Assembly: GCA_031289095.1 (NCBI GenBank)
Contig: JAITQD010000096.1
Span: 1 to 44,272, forward strand
Length of the DNA: 44,272 nt
Source of the DNA: Azoarcus sp.
Lineage (GTDB): Bacteria; Pseudomonadota; Gammaproteobacteria; Burkholderiales; Rhodocyclaceae
Direction: 5' to 3'
Under the pieces are notes generated by a model. That model was not told where the DNA came from. It was given only the letters and a program-made list of their open reading frames with translations, and searched no databases. The translations under genes and the position numbers were made by a program. Positions 1 to 7,513 of the stretch are shown one piece after another (position 1 is the stretch's first letter; each line of letters starts with the position of its first letter).

Positions 1-1
1 C

Positions 2-232
2 AGCGCCGACTGGATGCCGCGCAACTTCTTCCGCCGCATCGAAATCGCCTTCCCCGTGCTCGACGCCCGGCTCAAGCGCCGGGTACTGAAAGAAGGCTTG
101 CGCTTCTACCTCGTCGACAACACGCAGGCCTGGGAAATGCAGCCAGATGGCCGCTACCGCCGCAAAACGCCGCGCCGCACGGCGCGGGCGGCGCAAAACC
201 TGTTGCTTGCAGAACTGGCGGCGAAGGGCTGA
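2..232 (+). CDS. ppk1: Polyphosphate kinase 1, C-terminal end (5' cut by window)
   Basis: Only the last 76 codons are present, reading in from the left edge and ending at TGA 230-232. The peptide SADWMPRNFFRRIEIAFP followed by a basic tail matches the end of the Ppk1 phospholipase-D-like C-terminal domain, which helps bind ATP and polyphosphate. Ppk1 makes long-chain polyphosphate from ATP and is usually about 690 residues, so roughly nine tenths of the gene lies outside. The ATG at position 14 is an internal methionine, not the start. Family assignment is a recall of the conserved FFRR-I/V-E motif. Confidence 0.85.
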   Translation, partial: SADWMPRNFFRRIEIAFPVLDARLKRRVLKEGLRFYLVDNTQAWEMQPDGRYRRKTPRRTARAAQNLLLAELAAKG

Positions 233-456
233 TTGCTGTCTGCCAGAGAAAGCCTCCGCCGGGGGCCTCAGCGCGCAGTCTGGACGCGCAGTCAAGATAT
301 GACAAAAGAATTATACGGAGTAGATGGCGTTCCGTTTTCCGCAACGCCACATGGAATTCTGCTAGAATTCACGAACCCAGACGGGGGGCTGCGCAGGAGA
401 CAGGACGGCCCGATGCCCGGCTCGGCCCATGAACCAACAATACCAGCGAATACGAC
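233..456. other. Intergenic region, ppk1 to DUF3579 gene
   Basis: No gene is supported here. A TAGAAT hexamer at 363-368 could be the -10 of the following gene and lies inside a GAATTC-5 nt-GAATTC arrangement (354-370). No convincing -35 is seen. Open frames on either strand here lack any recognisable protein pattern. Confidence 0.4.
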
Positions 457-747
457 ATGGACCAAAAGATCGGGAGTTTCATCATCCTCGGCGCCACCAA
501 GGAAGGGGAAATATTCCGGCCAAGCGACTGGGCAGATCGCCTTTGCGGCGTCATGGCCGCCTTCGGTAACGACAACCGGATAAAATACTCGCAGTTCGTG
601 CGTCCCGGATGCAGCCTTACCGGGCTGAAAACCGTCATCGTCGACGCCCGCCTGCATCGCGCTAATCCCATCGCCTATCAGTTCGTGGCCGATTTCGCGC
701 GCGACAACAATCTCCAGGTCGAACCCATCGCCAACGACCAAGTTTGA
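457..747 (+). CDS. DUF3579 family protein
   Basis: A 96-residue protein beginning MDQKIGSFIILGATKEG and containing FRPSDWADRLCGVMAAF, the signature of DUF3579, a small soluble betaproteobacterial family of unknown function. The length is normal for the family. There is no signal peptide and no membrane segment. No strong Shine-Dalgarno precedes the ATG. It converges on rpsT, and a long hairpin lies between the two stop codons. Membership is well supported; biochemical function is unknown. Confidence 0.85.
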   Translation: MDQKIGSFIILGATKEGEIFRPSDWADRLCGVMAAFGNDNRIKYSQFVRPGCSLTGLKTVIVDARLHRANPIAYQFVADFARDNNLQVEPIANDQV

Positions 748-757
748 CAGACAGATG

Positions 758-807
758 CACCCAAAGCAAAACGGCGACTTCGGAAAGTCGCCGTTTTGCT
801 TTGGGTG
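758..807. terminator. Bidirectional terminator between DUF3579 gene and rpsT
   Basis: A perfect 23-bp inverted repeat (758-780 with 785-807) has a 4-nt CGGA loop. The inner GC-rich part (CGGCGACTT / AAGTCGCCG) is followed on both strands by a T-rich stretch, TTTTGCTTT, which forms the outer stem. It can therefore stop transcription arriving from either side and sits exactly between two convergent genes. Confidence 0.85.
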
Positions 808-817
808 CGCGGGCTTT

Positions 818-1090
818 TCAGGCCGAGACCGCCATTGCCTTGACAGCCGCCGACAGCCGGCTCTTGTGGCGAGCCGCCTTGTTCTTGTGGATGATTTTCT
901 TGTCGGCGATGCTGTCGATGACGCTCGTCGAAGCACGGAAGACGGTTTGCGCCGCCGCCTTGTCGCCACCGGCGACGGCTTTGCGCACCGCTTTGATCGC
1001 CGTACGCAGGCGCGAACGCAGACTGGCGTTGTGAGCACGAGCCTTGACAGCCTGACGCGCCCGCTTGCGGGCTTGTGCCGAATTGGCCAT
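818..1090 (-). CDS. rpsT: 30S ribosomal protein S20
   Basis: Ninety residues starting [21 protein letters not shown], rich in Lys/Arg/Ala, with the C-terminal [12 protein letters not shown] pattern of bacterial S20. S20 is a primary binder of 16S rRNA in the small subunit. The size fits (about 87-90 residues). AGGAAA lies upstream of the ATG on the minus strand, and a good promoter is 46 nt further up (1136-1164). It is monocistronic, divergent from murJ, and ends against a bidirectional terminator. Confidence 0.97.
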   Translation of the reverse strand: MANSAQARKRARQAVKARAHNASLRSRLRTAIKAVRKAVAGGDKAAAQTVFRASTSVIDSIADKKIIHKNKAARHKSRLSAAVKAMAVSA

Positions 1091-1135
1091 GTGAGAATTT
1101 CCTGTCTGAAGAAAATTGATGCGAGAAAGCGCGCG

Positions 1136-1164
1136 ATTCTATCGACTCGCCGCGCAAAATGCAA
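1136..1164 (-). promoter_or_regulatory. rpsT promoter candidate
   Basis: On the minus strand TTGCAT (1159-1164), a 17-nt spacer and TAGAAT (1136-1141) form a sigma-70-type promoter that points at rpsT. It gives a 5' leader of about 40 nt, as is common for S20, which represses its own translation in E. coli. The rest of 1091-1404, between rpsT and murJ, holds nothing else that I recognise. Confidence 0.6.
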
Positions 1165-1404
1165 GCGGGTGCGAGATTTCCTTGGGGGAGCCTCTGCATG
1201 CCATTCCCCTGACGCGCCCGCAGAGCATTTCACACAAGCGAGTTGCGCGATCTTTCAAAACACCTGTTTCGCCAATATCACGGCCACGCGCAACAGAGGG
1301 ATCGTTCATCACCAGCAATGACAGCGAAGGAACGCATGGCATACGGACGCTTGCGCTATCATGCCGCCTTCGTGTTACGCGCCCGCCGCTTCGCCCCCCC
1401 ACAC

Positions 1405-3033
1405 ATGAACCTTCTCCGCGCCCTCGCCACCGTCAGCGGCCTGACTTTCCTGTCGCGCATCCTGGGTTTCATCCGCGATTTCGTCTGCGCCCGCCTCTTT
1501 GGCGCGGGGTCGATGATGGATGCGTTCTTCGTCGCCTTCATGTTGCCCAATCTCCTGCGGCGGCTTTTCGCGGAAGGCGCTTTCTCGCAGGCCTACGTAC
1601 CGATTCTTGCCGAATACAAGAACAAACAGGGGCCGGAAGCCACCCGCGCCCTGGTCGACCGGGTCGCCACCCTGCTCACGCTGGCCGTCGCCCTGGTCTC
1701 CCTGCTCGGCATCATCGGGGCGCCGTTCATCATCGACCTCGTCGCCTCGGGTTTCCGCGCCGACGCCGAACACCCGGACAAATTCGCCCTCACGGTCGAA
1801 CTCACCCGCATCACCTTTCCCTACATCCTGTTCATCACTCTGGTGTCGCTCGCCGCCGGCATCCTCAACACCTGGAACCGCTTCGCCATTCCGGCGTTCA
1901 CGCCGGTCATGCTCAATTTGTCGATCATCGCCATGTCGCTGTTCGCAGCGCCGTATTTCGATCCGCCGATCAAGGCGGTGGCCTGGGGGGCGTTCGTCGG
2001 CGGCGCGCTGCAACTGGTCTTGCAGATTGTGCCGCTGAGACGGATCGGTATGTTGCCCCGGCCCAAATTCGATCCGCGCTTTCCCGGCGTACGCCGCATC
2101 CTCGCCCTGATGGGCCCGGCGGTGATCGGCGTATCGGTGAGCCAGTTGTCGCTACTCATCAACACCCGCATCGCCTCGCACCTGACCAACGGCAGCGTCT
2201 CATGGCTCACCTTCGCGGATCGCCTGCTGGAAGTCCCCGCGGGCATCCTTGGCGCGGCGCTGGGGACAATCCTCCTGCCCAGCCTCTCCAAACTCCACGC
2301 CGACGAACGCCCGGAGGAATTTTCCGCGCTGCTCGACTGGGGCCTGCGCCTGACCCTGTTGCTCGCCCTGCCCGCCGCGCTCGGGCTGATCCTGATGTCC
2401 GTGCCGCTCATCGCCACCCTGTTCCAATACGGCGCTTTCCGGCCCGAAGACGTGCTGCCCACCCGTAACGCCCTGATCGGTTACAGTATTGGCCTGACCG
2501 CGATGATTCTCATCAAGGTGCTGGCCCCGAGCTTCTACGCCCGCCAGGACATCCGCACCCCGGTGAAAATCGCCATCCTGTCCCTGCTTGCCACACAGTT
2601 GATGAATCTCTTTTTCGTCGGCAGCGCCCATCCCGCAGTGGAATTTCTATTGAGCGCCCTGCCGGATTCCGCCCGTCAGGGAGTAGAAACCGTTTTCTCC
2701 GGCTCCCTCGCCCATGCCGGGCTGGCGCTTTCCATCGGCATCGCCGCCTGCCTCAACGCCGCCCTGCTCTACATCGGCCTGCGCCGCCGCAAGGTTTACG
2801 CCCCGCAACCCGGCTGGGGCCGTTTTGCGTTCCAGATAAGCGTGGCGTTGCTGGCAATGGGCGCGGTGCTATGGTTCGGCGCGGGTGACGCCAACGACTG
2901 GCTGTATCGCAGCGGCGCGCAGCGCGTACTGTGGTTGTCGATCATAGTCATCGGCGGCGCAGCAAGTTATTTCGCTGTGCTCTTGGCTCTCGGCCTGCGT
3001 CCACGCGATTTCCGACGGCGGGTGGTGCAGTGA
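1405..3033 (+). CDS. murJ: Lipid II flippase MurJ (MviN)
   Basis: A polytopic inner-membrane protein of 542 residues that flips lipid II for peptidoglycan synthesis. The start chosen here gives MNLLRALATVSGLTFLSRILGF, the usual MurJ N-terminus with RDF following; upstream codons in frame (back to 1243) are not MurJ-like. Typical internal motifs are GAGSMMDAFFVAFMLPNLLRR, FPYILFITLVSLAAGILNT and TPVKIAI. The protein is about 30 residues longer than common homologues because of an insertion near residues 410-436, just before LAHAGLALSIGIAACLNA. No clear ribosome-binding site precedes the ATG. The position next to rpsT is a conserved arrangement in beta- and gammaproteobacteria. Confidence 0.93.
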   Translation: MNLLRALATVSGLTFLSRILGFIRDFVCARLFGAGSMMDAFFVAFMLPNLLRRLFAEGAFSQAYVPILAEYKNKQGPEATRALVDRVATLLTLAVALVSLLGIIGAPFIIDLVASGFRADAEHPDKFALTVELTRITFPYILFITLVSLAAGILNTWNRFAIPAFTPVMLNLSIIAMSLFAAPYFDPPIKAVAWGAFVGGALQLVLQIVPLRRIGMLPRPKFDPRFPGVRRILALMGPAVIGVSVSQLSLLINTRIASHLTNGSVSWLTFADRLLEVPAGILGAALGTILLPSLSKLHADERPEEFSALLDWGLRLTLLLALPAALGLILMSVPLIATLFQYGAFRPEDVLPTRNALIGYSIGLTAMILIKVLAPSFYARQDIRTPVKIAILSLLATQLMNLFFVGSAHPAVEFLLSALPDSARQGVETVFSGSLAHAGLALSIGIAACLNAALLYIGLRRRKVYAPQPGWGRFAFQISVALLAMGAVLWFGAGDANDWLYRSGAQRVLWLSIIVIGGAASYFAVLLALGLRPRDFRRRVVQ

Positions 3034-3157
3034 ACTGCGGTGGGTAAAACGGGCGACACCCCGTCTTTATATGCGTATGAGATAATCCGGCAAAGGCTTC
3101 ATTGTGAGCCGCCCTTCATGCGCCTACGCTACAAACTGCGCTAGAATTTTGGCCGCC

Positions 3158-3442
3158 ATGAGATCCGAACGCGCCCCGATCCCTCCCGCCCCTTACGGCA
3201 CGCCCCAAAACCCTTGGCGGCGTCCTGATGGCAGTGTGATTTCCTGCACCGAGAAGCTGAAAGTGATGCAGGAAAACCTCGACGAACTGTGCCAATACGC
3301 GCAGGAGGCGCTTGAGGATGCAGTGCTCATGGGTTGCGACGAAAACCAGGTGAAAGAGGCTTTTCAGGCCATGATTGCGGCCCTCACCTCTGGCTACGCG
3401 CCCGCCGAAGGCCTCGGGCCTGCCGCAGACGAGCAACCCTGA
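3158..3442 (+). CDS. Small conserved hypothetical protein
   Basis: A 94-residue soluble protein. The N-terminal third is Pro-rich and contains PYGTPQNPWRRPDGS. The rest is helical, with CTEKLKVMQENLDELCQYAQEALEDAVLMGCDE. I recall similar short proteins in betaproteobacteria after murJ but can name no function. An earlier ATG-less frame opens at 3104, but the ATG at 3158 directly follows a TAGAAT box (3142-3147), so the transcript may have almost no leader. It converges on the metallophosphoesterase gene; an 18-nt GC-rich palindrome without a T-tract (3446-3463) lies in the 25-nt gap. Confidence 0.7.
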   Translation: MRSERAPIPPAPYGTPQNPWRRPDGSVISCTEKLKVMQENLDELCQYAQEALEDAVLMGCDENQVKEAFQAMIAALTSGYAPAEGLGPAADEQP

Positions 3443-3467
3443 ACGGTTCGCCGCGCGGCGAACGGGA

Positions 3468-4607
3468 TCATTGCGGAATCAAGTCGATCCGCACGATTTC
3501 CGCCCGTCCCGAGGTGCGCACCCTTGGCCCCCAGGTACCGACGCCGGAAGTCACCCAATAATGGGTTTTGCCGCGCATGGAGTGTCCGTGCGCGTTTTCA
3601 TACAGCCATGCGACGAGCCAGTTGACGGGAAAAAGCTGACCGTTGTGGGTATGACCGGAAACCTGCAAATAAACGCCCGCCGCTTCCGCATCCTCCAGGT
3701 TATAAGGCTGGTGATCGAGCAGGATTTTCAGATGTCCATCCGGAGGCGCACCGGCGATGATGTCTTTCAGCGCTTTCCGGGAATGGCCGGCCCGCCAGGA
3801 GGAACGGTCGTCTCGACCGATCAACAGGATTTTTTCGCCGTGGGCCTCCCCCACCACCGCCCATTGATCGATGAGAAGGCGGATGCCGATTTCCCGCAAC
3901 GATTGTTTGCACGATGCAATATTGCCGCCAATATATTCATGGTTGCCGAGCACTCCCCAGACACCGAGCCGGGGCTTGAGCCGTTGCAGGGCGGCGGCGA
4001 GCGCCCCGGTGTCCGACGGGTCGAAGTCGTATTCGAGAATGTCGCCCGCGATCAGGACGAGATCCGGCGACAGCGGTTCGATCCTGTCGATCACATCAGC
4101 AAAGAATTCAGGTGAGGCCAGCCGGCCAAGGTGGGTATCCGACAGCAGGACGATCCGCAATGGCGCGGTACCAGCGGGCACGGGCAGTTCCACTTCGCGC
4201 ACCATCGGGTACTGGGTGTTGACGAAACCGGCGAACGAGAGCAGCACCGCCACGCCTGCAATGCCCGCACAGCACCGGTGCCGCCAGCGCACCCGCTGCT
4301 CCGGTGCAATGACGAGCCAGCGGAAGACGCGGTTGAGCAACCGAAAAACATCGACCAGCACCCACACCATGACGGCATGGAGCATGAGCGCGAGGCTGAA
4401 AGTGCCCGCGAAGGTCAGCGCCTTCACCCAGAAACCGTTGCCCCCGAACATGCGGGAGACGGGAAACGCCGCCACCAGGGCGGCGACGAACAGACAGATG
4501 CCGAGTCGCAAAGGGCGCGCGATGCCGGGGCCGCGCAAGGCGGCGTACAAGCGCCAGATGAGCGCGATGTTCAGCGCGAAATAAACCCAGGCAAAAGCGG
4601 CAAACAT
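3468..4607 (-). CDS. Membrane-anchored metallophosphoesterase
   Basis: A 379-residue protein. About four hydrophobic segments fill residues 1-130, followed by a calcineurin-like phosphoesterase domain. All metal-binding motifs are visible: SDTHLG (156-161), GDILEYD (188-194), GNHEY (221-225), LDHQ (297-300) and GHTHNGQ (318-324). This resembles the YkoE/YaeI-type cell-envelope branch, some members of which hydrolyse UDP-diacylglucosamine or other phosphoesters at the membrane. The substrate cannot be told from sequence. It is divergent from the MATE gene, with a 168-nt intergenic region between them. Confidence 0.88.
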   Translation of the reverse strand: MFAAFAWVYFALNIALIWRLYAALRGPGIARPLRLGICLFVAALVAAFPVSRMFGGNGFWVKALTFAGTFSLALMLHAVMVWVLVDVFRLLNRVFRWLVIAPEQRVRWRHRCCAGIAGVAVLLSFAGFVNTQYPMVREVELPVPAGTAPLRIVLLSDTHLGRLASPEFFADVIDRIEPLSPDLVLIAGDILEYDFDPSDTGALAAALQRLKPRLGVWGVLGNHEYIGGNIASCKQSLREIGIRLLIDQWAVVGEAHGEKILLIGRDDRSSWRAGHSRKALKDIIAGAPPDGHLKILLDHQPYNLEDAEAAGVYLQVSGHTHNGQLFPVNWLVAWLYENAHGHSMRGKTHYWVTSGVGTWGPRVRTSGRAEIVRIDLIPQ

Positions 4608-4775
4608 GAATATGCGATCTCGCTGATGAGCCGAAAACGGCTATAAGAATCACGCCCCGCGCCGGGTGCGGCCCCGGATGGCGCGAAAAAACCGAATGAA
4701 GGCGAATGCTAACTTGCGGCCCTCCCCTGTGTCATCAAATAATACCAACCCCCCGTTGGACGGCGATCCGCCCCG

Positions 4776-6131
4776 ATGTCTCCAGTCTCGACAAATTCCA
4801 TTCGCGTCATTCTCAAAAATGCCTGGCCGGTGCTGGTAGCGCAACTGGTGTCCATCGGCATGATGGTCGCCGACACGCTGATCGTCGGGCGCTACTCCAC
4901 GCAACACCTGGCCGCCGTCGCCGTCGGCTCCGGTCTGTACGCCGCGCTGGCGATGGGACTGGGCGGCGTGTTGCAAGCGCTCGCCCCCATCGTCGGCCAG
5001 CATTACGGCGCGGGAGAACGGGAACGGATCGGCTCGGACATGCGGCAGGGGCTTTGGCTCGCGGTCTGGCTCGCCATCGGCGGCGGCGTGCTGCTCGCGG
5101 AACCCCATTGGCTGCTCGCGCCAGCGCGGCTCGATGCGGAAGTCGAAACCATTGCCGCGAACTACATGCGTCTGCTCGTCCTCTCCCTGCCCGCCATGCT
5201 CGGCTACCGCGCCTTTCATGCTGCCGCCAACGCCCTGGGGCAACCGCGTCCGCTCATGGTCGTCGCCTTCCTCGAAACCCTCGGCCACGCCCTGTTGGCC
5301 GGGTGTCTGGTCAGCGGCCAATTGGGACTGCCAGCGCTGGGCGCGATCGGCGCGGCGCTCTCGCAGGTAATCGTCAGTTGGGTCAGCCTGGGGCTGTGCC
5401 TCTGGCTGTTGCTGAAAAGCCCGCGTTTCGCCCCTTTCCACATCTTCGCGCACTGGGAACGCCCGCGCTGGGCGGCGCAAAAGGAATTGCTCCGCCTCGG
5501 TATTCCCATCGGCTTTTCCTTTCTGGTGGAAATCAGCGCCTTCACCCTGATGGCGATCTTCATCGCCCGCATCGGCGTGGAGACGGTGAGCGGGCACCGC
5601 ATCGCCGCCAACCTGTCCGCCTTCGTCTACATGCTGCCGCTGTCGCTGGCGATCGCCACTGCGGCGCAGGTAGCGCAGGCGGTCGGCGCGAAAAACGAGG
5701 CGCTGGCGCGTGAATTCGCTTTCACCGGGCTGAAGGTCGCCTGCACATTTTCCATCGTCATCGCCGCCGCGCTCCTGTGGCTGCGCAGCGGCATCGCCTG
5801 GCTGGCCACCGAAGACGCCATGGTGGCGGAAGTCGCCATCGGCCTCGCCTTCTACATTGTGCTCTACCAGTTCTTCGACGCGGTGCAGACCATCGCCTGC
5901 TTCGCGCTGCGCGCCTACAAGATCAGTCTCGTGCCGCTGCTCATCCACCTCGCCTGTTTCTGGGGGTTGGGGCTGGGACTCGGTTACTGGCTCGCCTTCG
6001 ACGCCCCCGTCCCGCAAGCGGCGGCGGGCTTCTGGCAAGCGGCGGTCGTCTCCACCATCACCGCCTCCATTCTTTTCGGCGGGCTGCTGTGGCGGGTCAC
6101 GAAAAAACGGGTTCGGAGAAGTTTGTCCTGA
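4776..6131 (+). CDS. MATE family efflux transporter (NorM-like)
   Basis: A 451-residue protein with about twelve hydrophobic helices. The repeated MATE pattern is visible in the N half (VLVAQLVSIGMMVADTLIVGRYS, GQHYGAGE) and the C half (GIPIGFSFLVEISAF, VGAKNEALAREFA). MATE proteins export cationic drugs and organic compounds in exchange for Na+ or H+. The length is normal. The gene ends five bases before the EpsI-like gene on the other strand, so the two converge. Substrate unknown. Confidence 0.9.
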   Translation: MSPVSTNSIRVILKNAWPVLVAQLVSIGMMVADTLIVGRYSTQHLAAVAVGSGLYAALAMGLGGVLQALAPIVGQHYGAGERERIGSDMRQGLWLAVWLAIGGGVLLAEPHWLLAPARLDAEVETIAANYMRLLVLSLPAMLGYRAFHAAANALGQPRPLMVVAFLETLGHALLAGCLVSGQLGLPALGAIGAALSQVIVSWVSLGLCLWLLLKSPRFAPFHIFAHWERPRWAAQKELLRLGIPIGFSFLVEISAFTLMAIFIARIGVETVSGHRIAANLSAFVYMLPLSLAIATAAQVAQAVGAKNEALAREFAFTGLKVACTFSIVIAAALLWLRSGIAWLATEDAMVAEVAIGLAFYIVLYQFFDAVQTIACFALRAYKISLVPLLIHLACFWGLGLGLGYWLAFDAPVPQAAAGFWQAAVVSTITASILFGGLLWRVTKKRVRRSLS

Positions 6132-6136
6132 ATCCA

Positions 6137-6676
6137 CTACAGGGCGCTCGCCACCGTGATCGAGTGCCACGGCCCGGCGGATTGCCCGGTGATGGCCGAC
6201 CAGTACCAGGCGGAGGTGTCGGTGAAACTCGTCCCGAGGGCGTCCTCAATGCGCTCGCACACCCTCAGCCGTACGCCGTCCCGCTCGGCGATGAAACAGC
6301 GCCAGCGTTCCGGCTTGCCGTCGCCATCCGCTTCTTCGAGATGTTCGTCCGCAATGCGCCAGCCAAGCGCCCGGTAACAGTCGCTGGCCGGATGGAGCAT
6401 CCGCGTCGGGTGGGTGATATAGCGCCAGACCAGCACGTCGCGGCCATCGGTAAGACGCGCGATCCTGCCCGGAAACCCGCGCGCAAAACGTTGTTCGACG
6501 GACGTGAGCGCCATGGGCCGCAAAACCTGTCCCCGCCAGGTGGCGGGCCATTCCACGGCGGCGTTCGCCACGGGCGCGAACGCGGCGTCCGCCTGCGCGG
6601 CGGGCAGGGCGTTCCAAACCGCGCACAGTGGCAGGATCGCCGCTGCGAAGAATTTGACGATCAGGGAGGCGTTCAT
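6137..6676 (-). CDS. EpsI-like exosortase-associated protein
   Basis: A 179-residue protein with an N-terminal signal or anchor segment (residues 7-30, SLIVKFFAAAILPLCAVWNA) and an extracytoplasmic domain containing HPASDCYRALGW, the pattern of the EpsI domain often found next to or fused to exosortases. Its ATG overlaps the exosortase stop (ATGA, 6673-6676), so the two are translationally coupled. EpsI proteins have no established catalytic role; they are thought to assist exosortase-dependent surface assembly. The protein is slightly shorter than usual EpsI. Family call is by motif and context. Confidence 0.75.
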   Translation of the reverse strand: MNASLIVKFFAAAILPLCAVWNALPAAQADAAFAPVANAAVEWPATWRGQVLRPMALTSVEQRFARGFPGRIARLTDGRDVLVWRYITHPTRMLHPASDCYRALGWRIADEHLEEADGDGKPERWRCFIAERDGVRLRVCERIEDALGTSFTDTSAWYWSAITGQSAGPWHSITVASAL

Positions 6677-7509
6677 TGTTGACTCCTTTCGGCCACATCC
6701 GACGCGGCCCCGCGCATCGTCCTGAAAATCAATCCGCACACCACGGCAAGCGTCACGAGGCCGATGCCTTCGTGCAGCCACCCGGCGAGCGGGCGACCGT
6801 CGGCCTGCGCAGCGACGAGCACGGCATTCCTCAACACGTTGCCCGCGAGGATCAACGCGCCCGCTACCGGCAGGCGGCGCAAAAAACGGACGCTGCCGCA
6901 CCCGACGAGCAGCGCGGCAGTGCAGGCGGTGAAATACCCGAACCAGACGAGCTGCACACCCGAGCAGGCGGCATCGACCAGCACCAATTGCCCGTCGACC
7001 GTGAGCGCCACGCCCTCGCGCTCGACCTCGTACCCGGCCAATGTCAGCAGCCACCGTGACAACTCCGCCGCAACGATGCGCAGCGGATAGCCCGCATAGA
7101 ATTGCAGCGAGGCCATGACCGGAAGCGAGAGTGCCGAAAGTCCCAGCACTGGCGCGCAGGCGAAGCGCGCGGGCAAAAAGGCGAGCAGTCCGGCGGCGAA
7201 GCCCGGCAGGGCGACAAGCGCTGCGAAGAGCGGCGGCAGCACCTGCCACGCGAGGCAGGAAACGGTGACCAGCAGAATGGCGGCGGCGAACCAGCCCAAG
7301 CGGGGTGCGTCCCGCAGCTCGCGCCGCGCGCGCCAGAGCAGGCAGACAAGCGCGCTGATCGCCACGATCCCGAGCGGGTCGTCTGAGCCGTCGCCGAAAC
7401 GCCGCGCCATCCAGAACAGGTGCGGCCAGATCGCCGCGCCGAGCGCCGCCAGCCAGACCGCCGGAGGCAGGCGGTCGAGCCGGAGTGCGAAAGTATGCAG
7501 GGCGCTCAT
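6673..7509 (-). CDS. Exosortase (EpsH/Xrt family)
   Basis: A 278-residue integral membrane protein with about eight helices. The three residues of the exosortase active site are in place: Cys182 in DAACSGVQLVWF, Arg227 in GNVLRNAVL and His246 in WLHEGIGL. Exosortases cleave PEP-CTERM tails at the outer face of the inner membrane and pass the protein on to the envelope or polysaccharide matrix. The start is 4 nt after the stop of the VIT/VWA gene, whose product carries a PEP-CTERM tail and is the obvious substrate. I cannot place it in a numbered Xrt subfamily. Confidence 0.88.
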   Translation of the reverse strand: MSALHTFALRLDRLPPAVWLAALGAAIWPHLFWMARRFGDGSDDPLGIVAISALVCLLWRARRELRDAPRLGWFAAAILLVTVSCLAWQVLPPLFAALVALPGFAAGLLAFLPARFACAPVLGLSALSLPVMASLQFYAGYPLRIVAAELSRWLLTLAGYEVEREGVALTVDGQLVLVDAACSGVQLVWFGYFTACTAALLVGCGSVRFLRRLPVAGALILAGNVLRNAVLVAAQADGRPLAGWLHEGIGLVTLAVVCGLIFRTMRGAASDVAERSQQ

Positions 7510-7513
7510 CGCT

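Noticed and set aside
354-370. GAATTC repeated with a 5-nt centre
   Set aside because: Two six-base sites close together can occur by chance. Only the TAGAAT within it is kept as a weak promoter hint.
292-1233. Long minus-strand open frame of 313 codons
   Set aside because: It overlaps DUF3579 and rpsT, both clearly real, and its protein has no recognisable pattern. High GC makes such shadow frames common.
3446-3463. 18-nt GC-rich palindrome between convergent genes, possible terminator
   Set aside because: A perfect palindrome leaves no loop, and no T-run follows on either side, so intrinsic termination is not supported.
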